From positions 1 to 64,000 of the forward strand of contig UEHQ01000009.1 of NCBI GenBank assembly GCA_900489925.1: DNA of 64,000 nt, written 5' to 3'. Shown here piece by piece: positions 20,327 through 32,604 of the stretch; position 1 is the first letter of the stretch, and each line of letters starts with the position of its first letter. The translations under genes and the position numbers were made by a program. Source of the DNA: Hyphomicrobiales bacterium. GTDB taxonomy: Bacteria > Pseudomonadota > Alphaproteobacteria > Rhizobiales > Rhizobiaceae. The notes under the pieces are model-generated. The model did not search any database and was not told where the DNA came from. It saw only the letters and a program-made list of their open reading frames with translations.

Positions 20327-21100
20327 TCATATAGTTTCTGCGATGGCCCTTGCAAAGGTCAAAACAGTAATGTCGGCAGCGCCTGCCTTGCGCAAAGCCC
20401 TGGTGGCGGCAGCGACGGTGGCGCCTGTCGTGTAGACGTCGTCTACCAGCACGAGCCGCTTGCCAAAGACGTCGTTCTCATGGCCGGATGCGACTGCAAA
20501 CGCACCGCGAACGTTGTCTTCGCGGGCCTTGGCGCCCAGGCCGACCTGCTGGCGGGTGTGGCGGATGCGCAGTAACGTCGCCGGCAGGAACGGCTTGCCC
20601 GATTGTTGCGCGAGATGACGTCCGAGTTCGGCCGCCTGGTTGAATTTGCGCGACAGCATCCGGCCGCGATGCAGCGGCACGGGCAGGATGGCATCGCATC
20701 GCTCGACCATCCCGTCTGACGCTCGCAACATCCAGCTTGCCATCATTGGCGCCAGATCGGTACGATCTCGGTACTTGAGCCCGTGGACCAGATTGCGCGC
20801 CGGTTCGTCGTGAAACGCCGCTGACCGAAGCCGGTCAAAAGGCGGCGGATTGGCGATCGCGGCCGCACTCAACAGTCCGGGTCCCAGATCATGCGCGAAC
20901 GGAACGCCGAGAACCTCGCAATATGGCCGCTCGATGAAGCGCATGACAGACCAGCATTTCGGACAAAGGCCGCGATGCCGGCCGGTGGCGACGCCGCAGA
21001 CGGCGCATCCGGGCGGATAAACGAGATCGACGACAAAGGACAGCGAGCGCAGCAGCCCGCTTCCCAGCTCCCATCGTCCATCCCACCCGTTCAACCCCAT
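20327..21100 (-). CDS. ComF family protein (phosphoribosyltransferase-like)
   Basis: 257 aa. The N-terminal zinc-ribbon has two C-x2-C pairs (CAVCG and CPKCW, about 33-55), followed by a type I phosphoribosyltransferase domain with the PRPP-binding loop VLVDDVYTTGATVAAA. ComF proteins assist DNA uptake in naturally competent bacteria; in non-competent ones the role is unclear. It is the first gene of the grxC run and divergent from the methyltransferase gene at 21178. Confidence 0.92.
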   Translation of the reverse strand: MGLNGWDGRWELGSGLLRSLSFVVDLVYPPGCAVCGVATGRHRGLCPKCWSVMRFIERPYCEVLGVPFAHDLGPGLLSAAAIANPPPFDRLRSAAFHDEPARNLVHGLKYRDRTDLAPMMASWMLRASDGMVERCDAILPVPLHRGRMLSRKFNQAAELGRHLAQQSGKPFLPATLLRIRHTRQQVGLGAKAREDNVRGAFAVASGHENDVFGKRLVLVDDVYTTGATVAAATRALRKAGAADITVLTFARAIAETI

Positions 21101-21177
21101 GGCGAAAGTCTAGCCTGTTTCGCGTCGCAGGAAAATCGCCTTGCCGCTCCAACCTCGGGGGGTTAAGGACTTCGCCC

Positions 21178-22062
21178 ATGGATATCATTTTCGACACGGC
21201 CAGGATCGCCGCAAACAGGCATCGCGCGCTGCGCAACAACGATGCGAAGGCGGCATTCCTGCTGGACATCGCGGCCGAGGAGCTTGGCGAACGCCTCGCG
21301 GTCGTCGAGCGGACGTTCGAGCAAGCGGTGGAACTGCATGGTGCAACCGGCGCTGCAGCACGTGCGGCGAAGGCGACCGGCAAGATTGCCCACCTGACGC
21401 GGGTCGAAAGCGAGAAAGGTTACGTCACAGCGGACGACACCTTCGTCGAAGCACCGCTTGAGGATATTCCGCTCGAGCCACAATCGGCCAATCTCATTCT
21501 GGCGCCGCTGAGCCTGCATCTGACCAACGATACCCCCGGCGTTTTCATCCAGATCCGCCGCGCCTTGAAGCCGGATGGCTTGTTCCTGGCCGCAATACCC
21601 GGATCGGGCACCCTGCAGGAGCTTCGCGAGGTGCTGCTTGCCGCAGAGATTGAAATGACCGGCGGCGCGAGTCCCCGTGTCATTCCGTTTGCCGATGTGC
21701 GTGATGTTGGCGGCTTGATGCAACGCGCAGGCTTTGCGCTGCCCGTGATCGACGCCGAGACGTACACCGTGCGTTACGACTCGATCTTCCCGCTAATGCG
21801 CGACCTCAGGGCCATGGGCATGACCAACCCGCTGGCCGAACGCAGCCGCAAGCCGCTGACCCGTGCATTCTTTCTAAGAGCTGCTGAAATCTACGCTGAG
21901 CGCTATTCGGATCCGGACGGACGCATTCGTGCGACGTTCTCGATGATCTACGTCTCGGGATGGGCGCCGCACGAGAGCCAGCAGAAACCACTTCGCCCGG
22001 GATCGGCAAAGGTAAGGCTCGCCGACGCACTCAAGGTCGAGGAGCACAAGCTCAAACAGTGA
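21178..22062 (+). CDS. SAM-dependent methyltransferase (NDUFAF5/BioC-like)
   Basis: 294-aa class I methyltransferase-like protein of the type related to mitochondrial NDUFAF5. It has a Rossmann-like core, with the segment LAPLSLHLTNDTPGVFIQIR and an RRALKPDGLFLAAIPG strand. The glycine-rich SAM loop normally near residue 50 is not obvious, so activity is uncertain. C-terminal residues GRIRATFSMIYVSGWAPH are typical of the group. It is divergent from comF. Confidence 0.85.
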   Translation: MDIIFDTARIAANRHRALRNNDAKAAFLLDIAAEELGERLAVVERTFEQAVELHGATGAAARAAKATGKIAHLTRVESEKGYVTADDTFVEAPLEDIPLEPQSANLILAPLSLHLTNDTPGVFIQIRRALKPDGLFLAAIPGSGTLQELREVLLAAEIEMTGGASPRVIPFADVRDVGGLMQRAGFALPVIDAETYTVRYDSIFPLMRDLRAMGMTNPLAERSRKPLTRAFFLRAAEIYAERYSDPDGRIRATFSMIYVSGWAPHESQQKPLRPGSAKVRLADALKVEEHKLKQ

Positions 22063-22077
22063 GCTGTCGCTTTTTCG

Positions 22078-22248
22078 TCAGTTCGGCGGCGTTATCTGAT
22101 TGGCAACGCCGTTGAACAGGTTGCCGAGGTTGCCGCCAACCGCGCCGACAGCCGCAACGATCGCTGTTGAAATCAGGGCAGCGAGTAGCCCGTATTCAAT
22201 CGCGGTCGCGCCATTGATATCGGTAAGGAATGCCTTCAGAAGCCGCAT
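22078..22248 (-). CDS. Flp family type IVb pilin
   Basis: 56-aa prepilin. The class III (Flp) processing site is visible in INGATAIEYGLLAAL: cleavage after Gly, with Glu at +5 and Tyr at +6, followed by a hydrophobic helix. ATG 22248 with AAAGGA six bases upstream gives the family length; the longer frame from 22317 is rejected. No cpa/tad assembly genes lie in the window, so it would depend on machinery encoded elsewhere. Confidence 0.92.
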   Translation of the reverse strand: MRLLKAFLTDINGATAIEYGLLAALISTAIVAAVGAVGGNLGNLFNGVANQITPPN

Positions 22249-22310
22249 AGTCAATCCTTTGCGCCATGCCCCAAGTATCGTCTTACTCACACAGCCAGGC
22301 GCCGTTGCGA

Positions 22311-22628
22311 TCAGCAACCGACTCCGCTGCCATATCCCTGAACGACACAGACAGAACCAGGCGTTTCCTGAAGGACGCTGCGGCGTATCGTATAGCGCTT
22401 GCCGTTTTCCGTCTTCGGGATCGATCCAGTGGTGATCGAGTCGATTTCGGAGGGTGCACTGGCAAACACGCTGGATCTCGACTTGTCCGCAAGCATCGGC
22501 GTCAGGATCAATGTCAGCGCAACGACAGCCGTTCCAAACAGCAACGCAATGTTCAGCGCCCCCGTCTTCCCCGAGGCAGCCGAAGCCTGTTCCTTTTCCC
22601 TAACTGCTTTCCAGAAATCGTCGTCCAT
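22311..22628 (-). CDS. small single-pass membrane protein, unknown function
   Basis: 105 aa: a charged N-terminus (MDDDFWKAVREKEQA), one membrane helix (about 25-46) and an exported-looking C-terminus with two cysteines near the end. I do not recognise a named family, though similar proteins next to a Flp pilin gene are common in rhizobia. It lies 62 bp upstream of the pilin gene on the same strand and may be co-expressed with it. Confidence 0.75.
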   Translation of the reverse strand: MDDDFWKAVREKEQASAASGKTGALNIALLFGTAVVALTLILTPMLADKSRSSVFASAPSEIDSITTGSIPKTENGKRYTIRRSVLQETPGSVCVVQGYGSGVGC

Positions 22629-22751
22629 GCGTCAAGCCTTCTACACACACGCCAGTTGCTTGATTGAGGCCGATCTTTGGCAGAAGGTGTTAAACGATCG
22701 ATTAATATCCACATGCAAAATCGACGCAGAGCGGATAATAATGAGAAGTTA

Positions 22752-23165
22752 CTAAAGTAGATCCTGCAAAACCGGGATCAGCGGCTCATCGGCGGGCGGC
22801 ATAGGGTAATCGCGCAGCGCCTGCGGCTTCACCCACTTCAGAGCCTGGCCTTCTTTTCCGTGCGGAATTCCTTCGTATCGCCGGCAGACGTAAAGCGGCA
22901 TCAGAAGATGAAATTTCTCATAGGTATGGCTGGCGAAACTCAGGGGAGCGAGGCAGGCGACCTTGGTCGTGATCCCGAGCTCTTCATGCAATTCGCGCAC
23001 CAGAGATTCTTCAGGCGTCTCGCCCGGCTCGACCTTGCCGCCGGGAAACTCCCATAGACCCGCCAGCGACTTGCCTTCCGGTCGCTGCGCGAGAAGGATC
23101 CGGCCATCGGAATCGACCAGCGCGCAGGCTGCAACAAGAAGGATGCTCCGGGTCACGTCGCTCAC
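22752..23165 (-). CDS. mutT: 8-oxo-dGTP diphosphatase MutT
   Basis: 137-aa Nudix hydrolase that removes oxidised dGTP from the nucleotide pool. The Nudix box is complete, from GGKVEPGETPEESLVREL into HEELG. The start is a GTG that overlaps the TGA of the upstream GNAT gene (GTGA), indicating translational coupling. The order argJ, GNAT, mutT is conserved in rhizobia, from memory. Confidence 0.95.
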   Translation of the reverse strand: MSDVTRSILLVAACALVDSDGRILLAQRPEGKSLAGLWEFPGGKVEPGETPEESLVRELHEELGITTKVACLAPLSFASHTYEKFHLLMPLYVCRRYEGIPHGKEGQALKWVKPQALRDYPMPPADEPLIPVLQDLL

Positions 23166-23944
23166 GAGGTGTGGTCCTGCCGCCAGTAGGAGTAACGATA
23201 GGCTTCCTGAAAACCGAGGCGTTCGTAAAGCGACAGCGCCGGGGCATTGGTCGCCTTGACCTGAAGCCAGGCGGAACGCGCCGTCCGCATCCTCGCCCAG
23301 CGCAACGCCGAGGTCAGAATTTCAAGACCAAGCCCTTCGCGGCGACGTTCCTTCGCGACCGACAGAGACATGATGCCGGCCAGATCGTTGTCCTGAACAC
23401 ACAGCACCGTCGCCAATGGCCCGGTCTGCGGATCTTCGATCATGAACAGGCCCGATGGCGGCTTGATCGCGTTGATGATCTCCGCGAGCGCCGGCTTCAG
23501 CTTGGCCGATACCTGATCGGTTGCCAGGTTGGCGTCCACGAAGCGGCCGATATCGTGCGTCGGAAGGTGATCCAGCGTGTCGGGCAGGTCTGCATGGGAC
23601 AGGTCGCAAGTCATCACGATCGTCTCGTCGAAGGACGTCCAGCCCTCCGCTTTGACCAGATCGATCAGCACCGGCGACGCAAGCGGCGTCTGGCGCAGCA
23701 CGGCCGGCCGGCCATAGGCTTCGAACTTGCGGCTTGCCTTGGCCAGGCGAATTTCGACGTCGCGATGATCTGATGGATCGAGCGGTACGATCGAGTTCAG
23801 GCGGTTGGAGGGATGCCCCGCCGTCAGGCGGACCTGCCAGCTTCCGTCATACTGTACGGACGATGCGGGCCAGGCCCGGAAGCCGACAGCTTCGAGCCTG
23901 CGCACGAGTGGCAGATTTGCCTTCTTGGGTAATGCTTCAGTCAA
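23162..23944 (-). CDS. GNAT family N-acetyltransferase
   Basis: About 260 aa. The C-terminal half is a GNAT fold with the acetyl-CoA loop region SVAKERRREGLGLEILTSAL and the final ALSLYERLGFQEAY signature. The N-terminal half looks like a degenerate second GNAT repeat. Substrate unknown. Start uncertain: TTG 23944, just past the argJ stop, matches an expected (M)TEA N-terminus; ATG 23983 inside argJ is an alternative but has its Shine-Dalgarno too close. Tight coupling to argJ upstream and mutT downstream. Confidence 0.88.
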   Translation of the reverse strand: MTEALPKKANLPLVRRLEAVGFRAWPASSVQYDGSWQVRLTAGHPSNRLNSIVPLDPSDHRDVEIRLAKASRKFEAYGRPAVLRQTPLASPVLIDLVKAEGWTSFDETIVMTCDLSHADLPDTLDHLPTHDIGRFVDANLATDQVSAKLKPALAEIINAIKPPSGLFMIEDPQTGPLATVLCVQDNDLAGIMSLSVAKERRREGLGLEILTSALRWARMRTARSAWLQVKATNAPALSLYERLGFQEAYRYSYWRQDHTS

Positions 23945-23951
23945 TGAACAA

Positions 23952-25193
23952 TTAGCTCCGGTAGTCACCGTTGATGGCGACATACTCCTTTGTGAGGTCG
24001 CACGTCCAGACCGTTGCCTTGCCATTGCCGAGGCCGATGTCGACCTTCACCGGAATGTCCTGCTTTTTCATGACGTCCGATGCGGCCTGTTCGGAATAGC
24101 CTGCGTCGCGTTCGCCATTGACGGCAACGCGAACGTCGCCGAACCAGATAGCAAGGCGATCGCGGTCGGCCATTTCGCCGGACTTGCCAACGGCCATGAC
24201 GATGCGGCCCCAATTGGCGTCCTCACCGGCAGCTGCCGTCTTCACCAGCGGCGAATTGGCGATGGAAAGCGCGATCGTCTTGGCGGCGGCATCGCTTTCG
24301 GCGCCCGTTACCGTGATCTCTAGCATCTTGGTAGCCCCTTCACCGTCGCGCACGACCTGCAGGGCGAGATCCTTGAGCAGATCGTTCAACGCCGCACGGA
24401 ACGAGGCAAGGCGCGGATCATCCGCATGATCCACACGCGACTGGCCGTCTGCGGCCGCAGCACCTGTCGCAAACAGCATCAGCGTATCGGATGTCGACGT
24501 ATCGCTATCGACGGTCATCGAGTTGAACGTCGGATCGACCCCAGCGGACAACAGGGACTGAAGGGCGGCCGGGGCGATATCGGCATCGGTAACAACGAAG
24601 GACAGCATGGTCGCCATGTCGGGTGCGATCATGCCGGCGCCCTTCGCGATGCCGTTGATGGTGACGGTGACGCCGCCGATGTCGGCGCTGCGGGTCGCAA
24701 CCTTGGGATAGGTGTCCGTGGTCATGATCGCCTTGGCGGCCTCGAACCAGAAGTCACCGGTTGCATCGGCGTAAAGCGTGTCCAGAACGCCGGCAAACTT
24801 GGTCGCGTCGAGTGGTTCGCCGATGACGCCGGTGGACGCGAGATAGACTTCGTTCTCGCCGCAACCGACGGCCGCAGCAGCCGACTTCGCCGTCAGCGCC
24901 GTCGCCTCGCGACCCTTCACGCCGGTAAAGGCATTGGCATTGCCGGAGTTGACGACGACGGCGCGTGCAACGCCGTGAGACAGGTTGGCACGGCAGAAAT
25001 CGACCGGCGCGGAAGGGCACTTCGAGCGGGTGAAGACACCCGCGACAGCGGCGGGCTTGTCGAAGACCATCATCAGAACGTCGGTTCGGTTCTTGTACTT
25101 GATCCCGGCGGACGCGGTCGCCATGCGCACACCGCGCACGGCCGGCATGGAGACAAAGGATTTGGGAGCGAGTGGAGAGACAGAACCGGACAT
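23952..25193 (-). CDS. argJ: bifunctional glutamate N-acetyltransferase / ornithine acetyltransferase
   Basis: Cyclic arginine pathway enzyme: moves acetyl from N-acetylornithine to glutamate and can also use acetyl-CoA. The precursor self-cleaves at the A-T-M-L site, seen in [16 protein letters not shown], leaving Thr as the beta-chain nucleophile. The 413 aa from ATG 25193 match the family; the frame to 25253 is too long. argH is encoded 33 kb away in the same window. It heads the argJ-GNAT-mutT operon. Confidence 0.97.
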   Translation of the reverse strand: MSGSVSPLAPKSFVSMPAVRGVRMATASAGIKYKNRTDVLMMVFDKPAAVAGVFTRSKCPSAPVDFCRANLSHGVARAVVVNSGNANAFTGVKGREATALTAKSAAAAVGCGENEVYLASTGVIGEPLDATKFAGVLDTLYADATGDFWFEAAKAIMTTDTYPKVATRSADIGGVTVTINGIAKGAGMIAPDMATMLSFVVTDADIAPAALQSLLSAGVDPTFNSMTVDSDTSTSDTLMLFATGAAAADGQSRVDHADDPRLASFRAALNDLLKDLALQVVRDGEGATKMLEITVTGAESDAAAKTIALSIANSPLVKTAAAGEDANWGRIVMAVGKSGEMADRDRLAIWFGDVRVAVNGERDAGYSEQAASDVMKKQDIPVKVDIGLGNGKATVWTCDLTKEYVAINGDYRS

Positions 25194-25262
25194 GACAAGA
25201 CCTGATGATAGGCAATTCCAGGCGAACGTTGATAACGCCTGGAATTGCGACAAACGATAAGG

Positions 25263-25287
25263 AAGAGCCCGGAAAAACCGGGCTCTT
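25263..25287 (-). terminator. hairpin terminator after the PPIase gene
   Basis: A perfect 10-bp stem (25263-25272 with 25278-25287) closes an AAAAA loop, 8 bp past the PPIase stop. The T-run is poor, so efficiency is uncertain. Confidence 0.6.
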
Positions 25288-25295
25288 GATGGATG

Positions 25296-26183
25296 TTACT
25301 GCTGCGGCTGCTCAGCGGGCGCATCGCCCGGCTGCGGCTGCTTGTTGGCATCCTCGTAGCCCTTGCGGAGCGTTTCGTCGCTGATGTCGACCTTCGACTT
25401 TTCCTTGGCGGCAGCGAGAAGCGCAAGATACTTGTCGCGCATGACGAGCTGACGAACCTGATCCTTGACCTGGTCGTATGCCGGCGGAGCCGCGTCGCGC
25501 TTGTCCTCGACCAGAATGACGTGATAGCCGAAGTCGGTCTTCACAGGGGTCTTGGAGTAAGTGCCCTTGTCGAGCGCGAAAGCAGCGTCTTCGAATTCCT
25601 TGACCATGCGGCCCTTGGTGAAATAGCCGAGATCGCCGCCGTCAGCCTTGTTCGGGTCAGTGGACTTTTCCTTGGCCAGTTCGGCAAAATTCTTGCCGGC
25701 GTCGAGCTGCTTGATGACGTCCTGGGCTTCAGCCTCGGTCTTCACCAGGATGTGGCGTGCATGAACTTCTTCCTGCTTCGGAAGGGCTGCGACTTCCTTC
25801 TCGTAGCGTGCCTTGACTTCGTCATCGGTGACGGTGTCGACGACATGCTTCTTGAAGTAGGCGTTGTGCAGCTCGCGATCGGCGAGGTATTGCATGCGCT
25901 TCTTGAACTCAGGCGTCTGATCGAGCTGTTCGGCAGCTGCATCCTTGGCAAGCAGCTTTACGTCGATTGCAGCAGAGAGCGCGGCGACCTTCTTCTGGTC
26001 GTCGGGCAGCTGTGCAAGCTGCGGATCGAGGTTGGCAACGGCCAGATCCAGCTCCGACTGATGGATCTCGACATCACCAACCTTGGCAACCACCGCATCC
26101 GGCTTGTCTTCCGCACGGACCGGCGCCTGGAACGCAACGAATGTCGCGAATGCCATGACGGCGATTTTGTTGTAGTTCAACAT
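25296..26183 (-). CDS. periplasmic peptidylprolyl isomerase (parvulin/SurA-like)
   Basis: 295-aa exported folding factor: signal peptide (about 1-25, ending VRAEDKP), a SurA-N-like helical region (about 35-130) and a parvulin domain (about 140-235) with EVHARHILVKTEAEAQ and GGDLGYFTKGRMVKEFEDAA. The tail is Gln/Pro-rich. ATG 26183 has AAGGG at proper spacing; the frame to 26252 is rejected. It is divergent from secA, whose preproteins it may help fold after export. Confidence 0.93.
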   Translation of the reverse strand: MLNYNKIAVMAFATFVAFQAPVRAEDKPDAVVAKVGDVEIHQSELDLAVANLDPQLAQLPDDQKKVAALSAAIDVKLLAKDAAAEQLDQTPEFKKRMQYLADRELHNAYFKKHVVDTVTDDEVKARYEKEVAALPKQEEVHARHILVKTEAEAQDVIKQLDAGKNFAELAKEKSTDPNKADGGDLGYFTKGRMVKEFEDAAFALDKGTYSKTPVKTDFGYHVILVEDKRDAAPPAYDQVKDQVRQLVMRDKYLALLAAAKEKSKVDISDETLRKGYEDANKQPQPGDAPAEQPQQ

Positions 26184-26427
26184 CAAATAACCCTTCACAG
26201 TTAAACCACCGGCTTCAACTTCGTGAATCCAGCCTGAAACAGCCATCAACACTGGAATGTGGCCTTTCTATATCAGCCAAATCCGTTGACATCATTCGAC
26301 CCCCCTCTTATCTGTCACGCAACCTCGCGTCCAGAACAGTTTCCTGGCGTTTCGAGACGTGCGCCTGAATTTCGGCCGGGCCACGGATAAGAAAAGCCGG
26401 GGAAGTATTTGAGAAAGGACCAGTCAT

Positions 26428-29142
<2,715 letters not shown>

Positions 29143-29169
29143 CGCCGGCTAAGCTTCACTGAGATACCG

Positions 29170-29206
29170 AAAGCCCCGCGACAGAGATGCCGCGGGGCTT
29201 TTTTTC
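29170..29206 (+). terminator. rho-independent terminator of secA
   Basis: An 11-bp perfect stem (29170-29180 with 29191-29201) is followed by a T-run. It isolates secA from the downstream peptidase/ligase group. Confidence 0.88.
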
Positions 29207-29308
29207 GTTGAGGGGCTTGGGCATCCAAGCTCACTGATGGACTGGCCGCAAATCCGTCGCTTTGTTTGCGGAGCTTGCCGGCTCGTCTGATTCATGCCGA
29301 GGAACTTC

Positions 29309-29929
29309 GTGACCATTGCCGCCACAACCTTCCCGTACTTCAGCCAGTGGGAAACACCAGCGATGACGCTCCCGGTGCTGAGTGAGGGATCGTCAGCGCT
29401 CCTGCGCGATCCGCTATGGCGCGCGTCCGGAGCCGAAAGCGTTGAGGAATACGCCCGCTGGGCGGTCAACATCTGCGGCATGGCGTGTCTGAAGATGATC
29501 CTGGCTGCTCGCGGTGAGACATATCGAACCGTCGACCTCGCCCGAGCCTGCACCGCCTTTGGCGGGTATGTCGTCAACGACGAGGATCAGTCGATCAAGG
29601 GCTTGATCTATGCGCCATTCGTAACCTTCGTCGCCGAAACATTCGGCCTGAAGGCTAAGACGATCCCCAACATCCCGACCGCGGGAATTGCACCGCTCCT
29701 TGAAGAGCAAGCCGTGTTCATCGCGTCGGTGAACAGTCAGATCCGTTGGCCCGATCGGCAACCGCCGTCGAAGGGTGGCCATCTCGTGCTGGTAACAGCC
29801 GCAACGGCTGACGCCATCCGATTCCATAATCCGTCGGGGCATGACCGGGATAGCCAGGCGAATGTGACGCTTCCCGCGTCAACGTTCGACTGCTTCTTCG
29901 CCAATCGCGGTATCGCCGTGACGCTCTGA
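29309..29929 (+). CDS. C39-like cysteine peptidase family protein
   Basis: About 206 aa, no signal peptide, papain-like C39 fold by motif: catalytic Cys in AVNICGMACLKMIL, His in KGGHLVLVTAAT and the following Asn/Asp position in RFHNPSGHD. Unlike C39 proteases of bacteriocin exporters it is free-standing, with no ABC transporter. GTG 29309 preceded by GAGGA is preferred to ATG 29294, which has no Shine-Dalgarno. The ATP-grasp ligase gene starts 32 bp downstream, so the pair is probably an operon. Substrate unknown; it may cleave or condense a peptide handled by the ligase. Confidence 0.7.
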   Translation: MTIAATTFPYFSQWETPAMTLPVLSEGSSALLRDPLWRASGAESVEEYARWAVNICGMACLKMILAARGETYRTVDLARACTAFGGYVVNDEDQSIKGLIYAPFVTFVAETFGLKAKTIPNIPTAGIAPLLEEQAVFIASVNSQIRWPDRQPPSKGGHLVLVTAATADAIRFHNPSGHDRDSQANVTLPASTFDCFFANRGIAVTL

Positions 29930-29961
29930 TTTCTGTTCGCGATTATCCAAGGGGACTATTC

Positions 29962-31074
29962 ATGGCAGCCACGACGCCTGGTGAAGGCAAGGATAAAAGC
30001 CAGGGAAGCGAAAAACGCCTACGGGTGGCAGTTCTGTTCGGCGGTCGCTCTCCTGAGCACGACGTCTCGATCCTGTCCGCCACCAACGTCGTGCGCGCTC
30101 TTGATCCTGATAGATACGATGTGGTCCCGATTTTCGTGACCAAGGACGGACAGTGGCGGATGGTACCGGTGAACATGGATCTGTCGGCCGCCGGAAACGA
30201 GCCCGGCCTGCCACAGCTGAGCCTATTGCCGGGCGGACGCGGGCGTCTGTTTGCCATTCCCGATACCGGGGCAGCATCCGAGTTGCCTGCGATCGACGTT
30301 CTCTTTCCCGTGCTGCACGGCATGCATGGCGAGGATGGTTCTGTTCAGGGACTGGCCGAGGTCGCCCGCGTCCCTCTCGCCGGCTGCGGCATACTGGGAT
30401 CGGCCACCGCCATCGATAAGGACATTGCCAAACGCCTTCTTCGAGAGGCGGGCATGCCCGTCGCAACATCCGTCTGCATCGAGGAACCTGACACCCCGTC
30501 GTTCGAGGAGGCTGTCGCGAAGCTGGGCCTGCCGCTGTTCGTCAAGCCCGCTCGCCAGGGTTCCTCCGTCGGCGTCAGCAAGGTGACCAACAAGGACGAG
30601 TTTGGCGCCGCCCTGGCAGAGGGCTTCAAGTATGATCGTAAGCTGCTGGCCGAGGAGTTCATTCGCGGTCGCGAGGTCGAGTGCAGCGTGCTGGAACATG
30701 CCAGCGGTGAGCTGTTTGTCTCCCTGCCGGGCGAGATCGCGCCGTCCGCCCATCATGGCTTCTACAGCTATGACGCAAAGTATATCGATGAGGACGGCGC
30801 GTCATTGAGGGTGCCGGCCCAGCTCCCCAAGGATGTGGAGGATAAGATCCGCGAGACAGCCAACCTCGCCTTCAAGGCGCTCGGCTGCGACGGCATGGCC
30901 CGTGTCGACTTCTTCCTCACCGAGGACATGTCGTTCGTCGTCAATGAAATCAACACGATCCCCGGCTTCACCGACATCAGCATGTATTCCAAGGCGATGG
31001 CCGCAAGTGGCGTCAGCTACGCCGAAGTCATTGACCGCTTGATCGAACACGCACTGGCGCGCGCCAACCGATAG
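29962..31074 (+). CDS. D-alanine--D-alanine ligase family ATP-grasp protein
   Basis: 370-aa ATP-grasp ligase. The Ddl pattern is clear: [51 protein letters not shown], and the metal site [19 protein letters not shown] normal cell-wall ddlB sits in the mur cluster elsewhere in rhizobia, so this is probably a second, specialised ligase; it has the long Ddl/Van form. Its pairing with a C39-like peptidase, and a flippase and FemAB-like transferase behind it, suggests envelope peptide chemistry, which is inference. The start has no perfect Shine-Dalgarno but AAGGGG lies nearby. Confidence 0.9.
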   Translation: MAATTPGEGKDKSQGSEKRLRVAVLFGGRSPEHDVSILSATNVVRALDPDRYDVVPIFVTKDGQWRMVPVNMDLSAAGNEPGLPQLSLLPGGRGRLFAIPDTGAASELPAIDVLFPVLHGMHGEDGSVQGLAEVARVPLAGCGILGSATAIDKDIAKRLLREAGMPVATSVCIEEPDTPSFEEAVAKLGLPLFVKPARQGSSVGVSKVTNKDEFGAALAEGFKYDRKLLAEEFIRGREVECSVLEHASGELFVSLPGEIAPSAHHGFYSYDAKYIDEDGASLRVPAQLPKDVEDKIRETANLAFKALGCDGMARVDFFLTEDMSFVVNEINTIPGFTDISMYSKAMAASGVSYAEVIDRLIEHALARANR

Positions 31075-31178
31075 GCTCGCGAAACATGCCGCTGCTGCGA
31101 TCGACCGGCGCTCCTTGGCACACCGTTTCTTAACCCTGATCTGGCAAGAGTTAAGCACGATTTGCCAGAGAGTTTTGC

Positions 31179-32600
31179 GTGTTCATGATGGCGGTCATAG
31201 AGACAGCGGAAAAGATGCTGCCTGCGGGGTTGAAGCCCACCGGCGGCCGGCTATTGCGCGCCTTGGCCAGCCTCCTGACCCAGCGGGATGAAAAAGCCAC
31301 CGCCCAGCGCATGGCGCTCACCGCATTCTCGATCCGCATTATCAGCGCTGCCCTTGCCTTCCTCTCGCAGATCGTTCTTGCCCGTCTGATGGGCGAGTAT
31401 GAATACGGCATCTTCGTCTTTGTCTGGGTTCTGATCATTCTGTTCGGCGACCTCTCCTGCCTGGGGTTTCATACGGCGATCATCCGCTTCCTGCCGCAAT
31501 ACAAGGCGGCCGGCGCCTTCGAGGAAATTCGCGGATTGACGGGAACCGCGCGCATCTTCGGACTGCTCTCAGGCACGGTTGTGCTCGGCAGCGGCATGGT
31601 CGCGCTCTATCTTTTCGGCAGCCGCATCCAAAGCTACTACGTCATCCCGATCTTCCTCGGGCTTCTTGCGATGCCGATGATCGCTCTCGGCGATATCCTG
31701 GAAGGTACGTCGCGCGCCAACCATTGGCCCGTCATGGCGTTGAGCCCCGTCTACATCATCCGCCCGATCCTGATCATCCTGTTTATGCTGGTCGCCATCG
31801 GCCTCGGCGCGGAACATACCGCCGTTACAGCCATGCAGGCCGCGTTGGTCGCAACCTACGTGACCGCCGTTGGGCAGTACGTCGCCACCCTGTTTCGGCT
31901 TCGGCGTCACTACCATGAAGGCCCGCGCAAGATCGATTTCATCGCCTGGCTTAGCGTCGCCTTTCCGATCTTCCTGATCGAGGGCGTCGGCTTCCTGTTG
32001 ACCAATTCTGATGTCGTGGTCGTCGGCATCTTCCTGGAGCCGCACGACGTCGCAATCTACTTCGCCGCGGCAAAGACGATGGCGCTGGTTCATTTCATCA
32101 ACTTTTCGGTCAAGGCGGCATCCGGGCCGCGCTTCTCCAGCATCATCGCGGAAGGCACGCGCCCCGAACTCGCGGCGGCCGCAATCGACGCTGCGAAATG
32201 GACCTTCTGGCCGGCGCTCGGGGTCGGGCTCTGCGTGCTCGCCGCCGGTCATCTGCTGCTTTCGCTGTTCGGCGGCGCGTTTACAGCCGGCTACATTCTG
32301 ATGGTCATCCTACTTGCCGGCATCCTTGCCAAGGCGCTCGTCGGCCCGGCCGAGACCCTTCTGATGATGGCGGGCAAGCAGAATATGTGCGTGCTCCTCT
32401 ACGCCGGGGCGCTGACGGCAAACGTCCTTCTGAACGTGCTCCTGATTCCAAGGTTTGGCATCGAGGGCGCGGCTATCGCGACCGCCTCCGCCATGGGCGT
32501 GGAAGCCATACTTCTTCATATCGCGGTGCGCCGCGCGCTCGGCATTACTCTGTTCGCATTCGCTAGCGCGGACGCGGTCTGCAAAAACATGAAAGCCTGA
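31179..32600 (+). CDS. polysaccharide biosynthesis flippase (Wzx/MATE-like)
   Basis: 473-aa integral membrane protein with about 12-14 hydrophobic helices, typical of the oligosaccharide flippase branch of the MOP superfamily that moves undecaprenyl-linked sugars across the inner membrane. The first helix region ISAALAFLSQIVLARLMGEY is characteristic. It begins with GTG 31179; ATGs at 31185 and 31188 are alternatives. The next gene starts 4 bp after its stop, so they are co-expressed. The polymer is unknown. Confidence 0.9.
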   Translation: MFMMAVIETAEKMLPAGLKPTGGRLLRALASLLTQRDEKATAQRMALTAFSIRIISAALAFLSQIVLARLMGEYEYGIFVFVWVLIILFGDLSCLGFHTAIIRFLPQYKAAGAFEEIRGLTGTARIFGLLSGTVVLGSGMVALYLFGSRIQSYYVIPIFLGLLAMPMIALGDILEGTSRANHWPVMALSPVYIIRPILIILFMLVAIGLGAEHTAVTAMQAALVATYVTAVGQYVATLFRLRRHYHEGPRKIDFIAWLSVAFPIFLIEGVGFLLTNSDVVVVGIFLEPHDVAIYFAAAKTMALVHFINFSVKAASGPRFSSIIAEGTRPELAAAAIDAAKWTFWPALGVGLCVLAAGHLLLSLFGGAFTAGYILMVILLAGILAKALVGPAETLLMMAGKQNMCVLLYAGALTANVLLNVLLIPRFGIEGAAIATASAMGVEAILLHIAVRRALGITLFAFASADAVCKNMKA

Positions 32601-32604
32601 TAGA

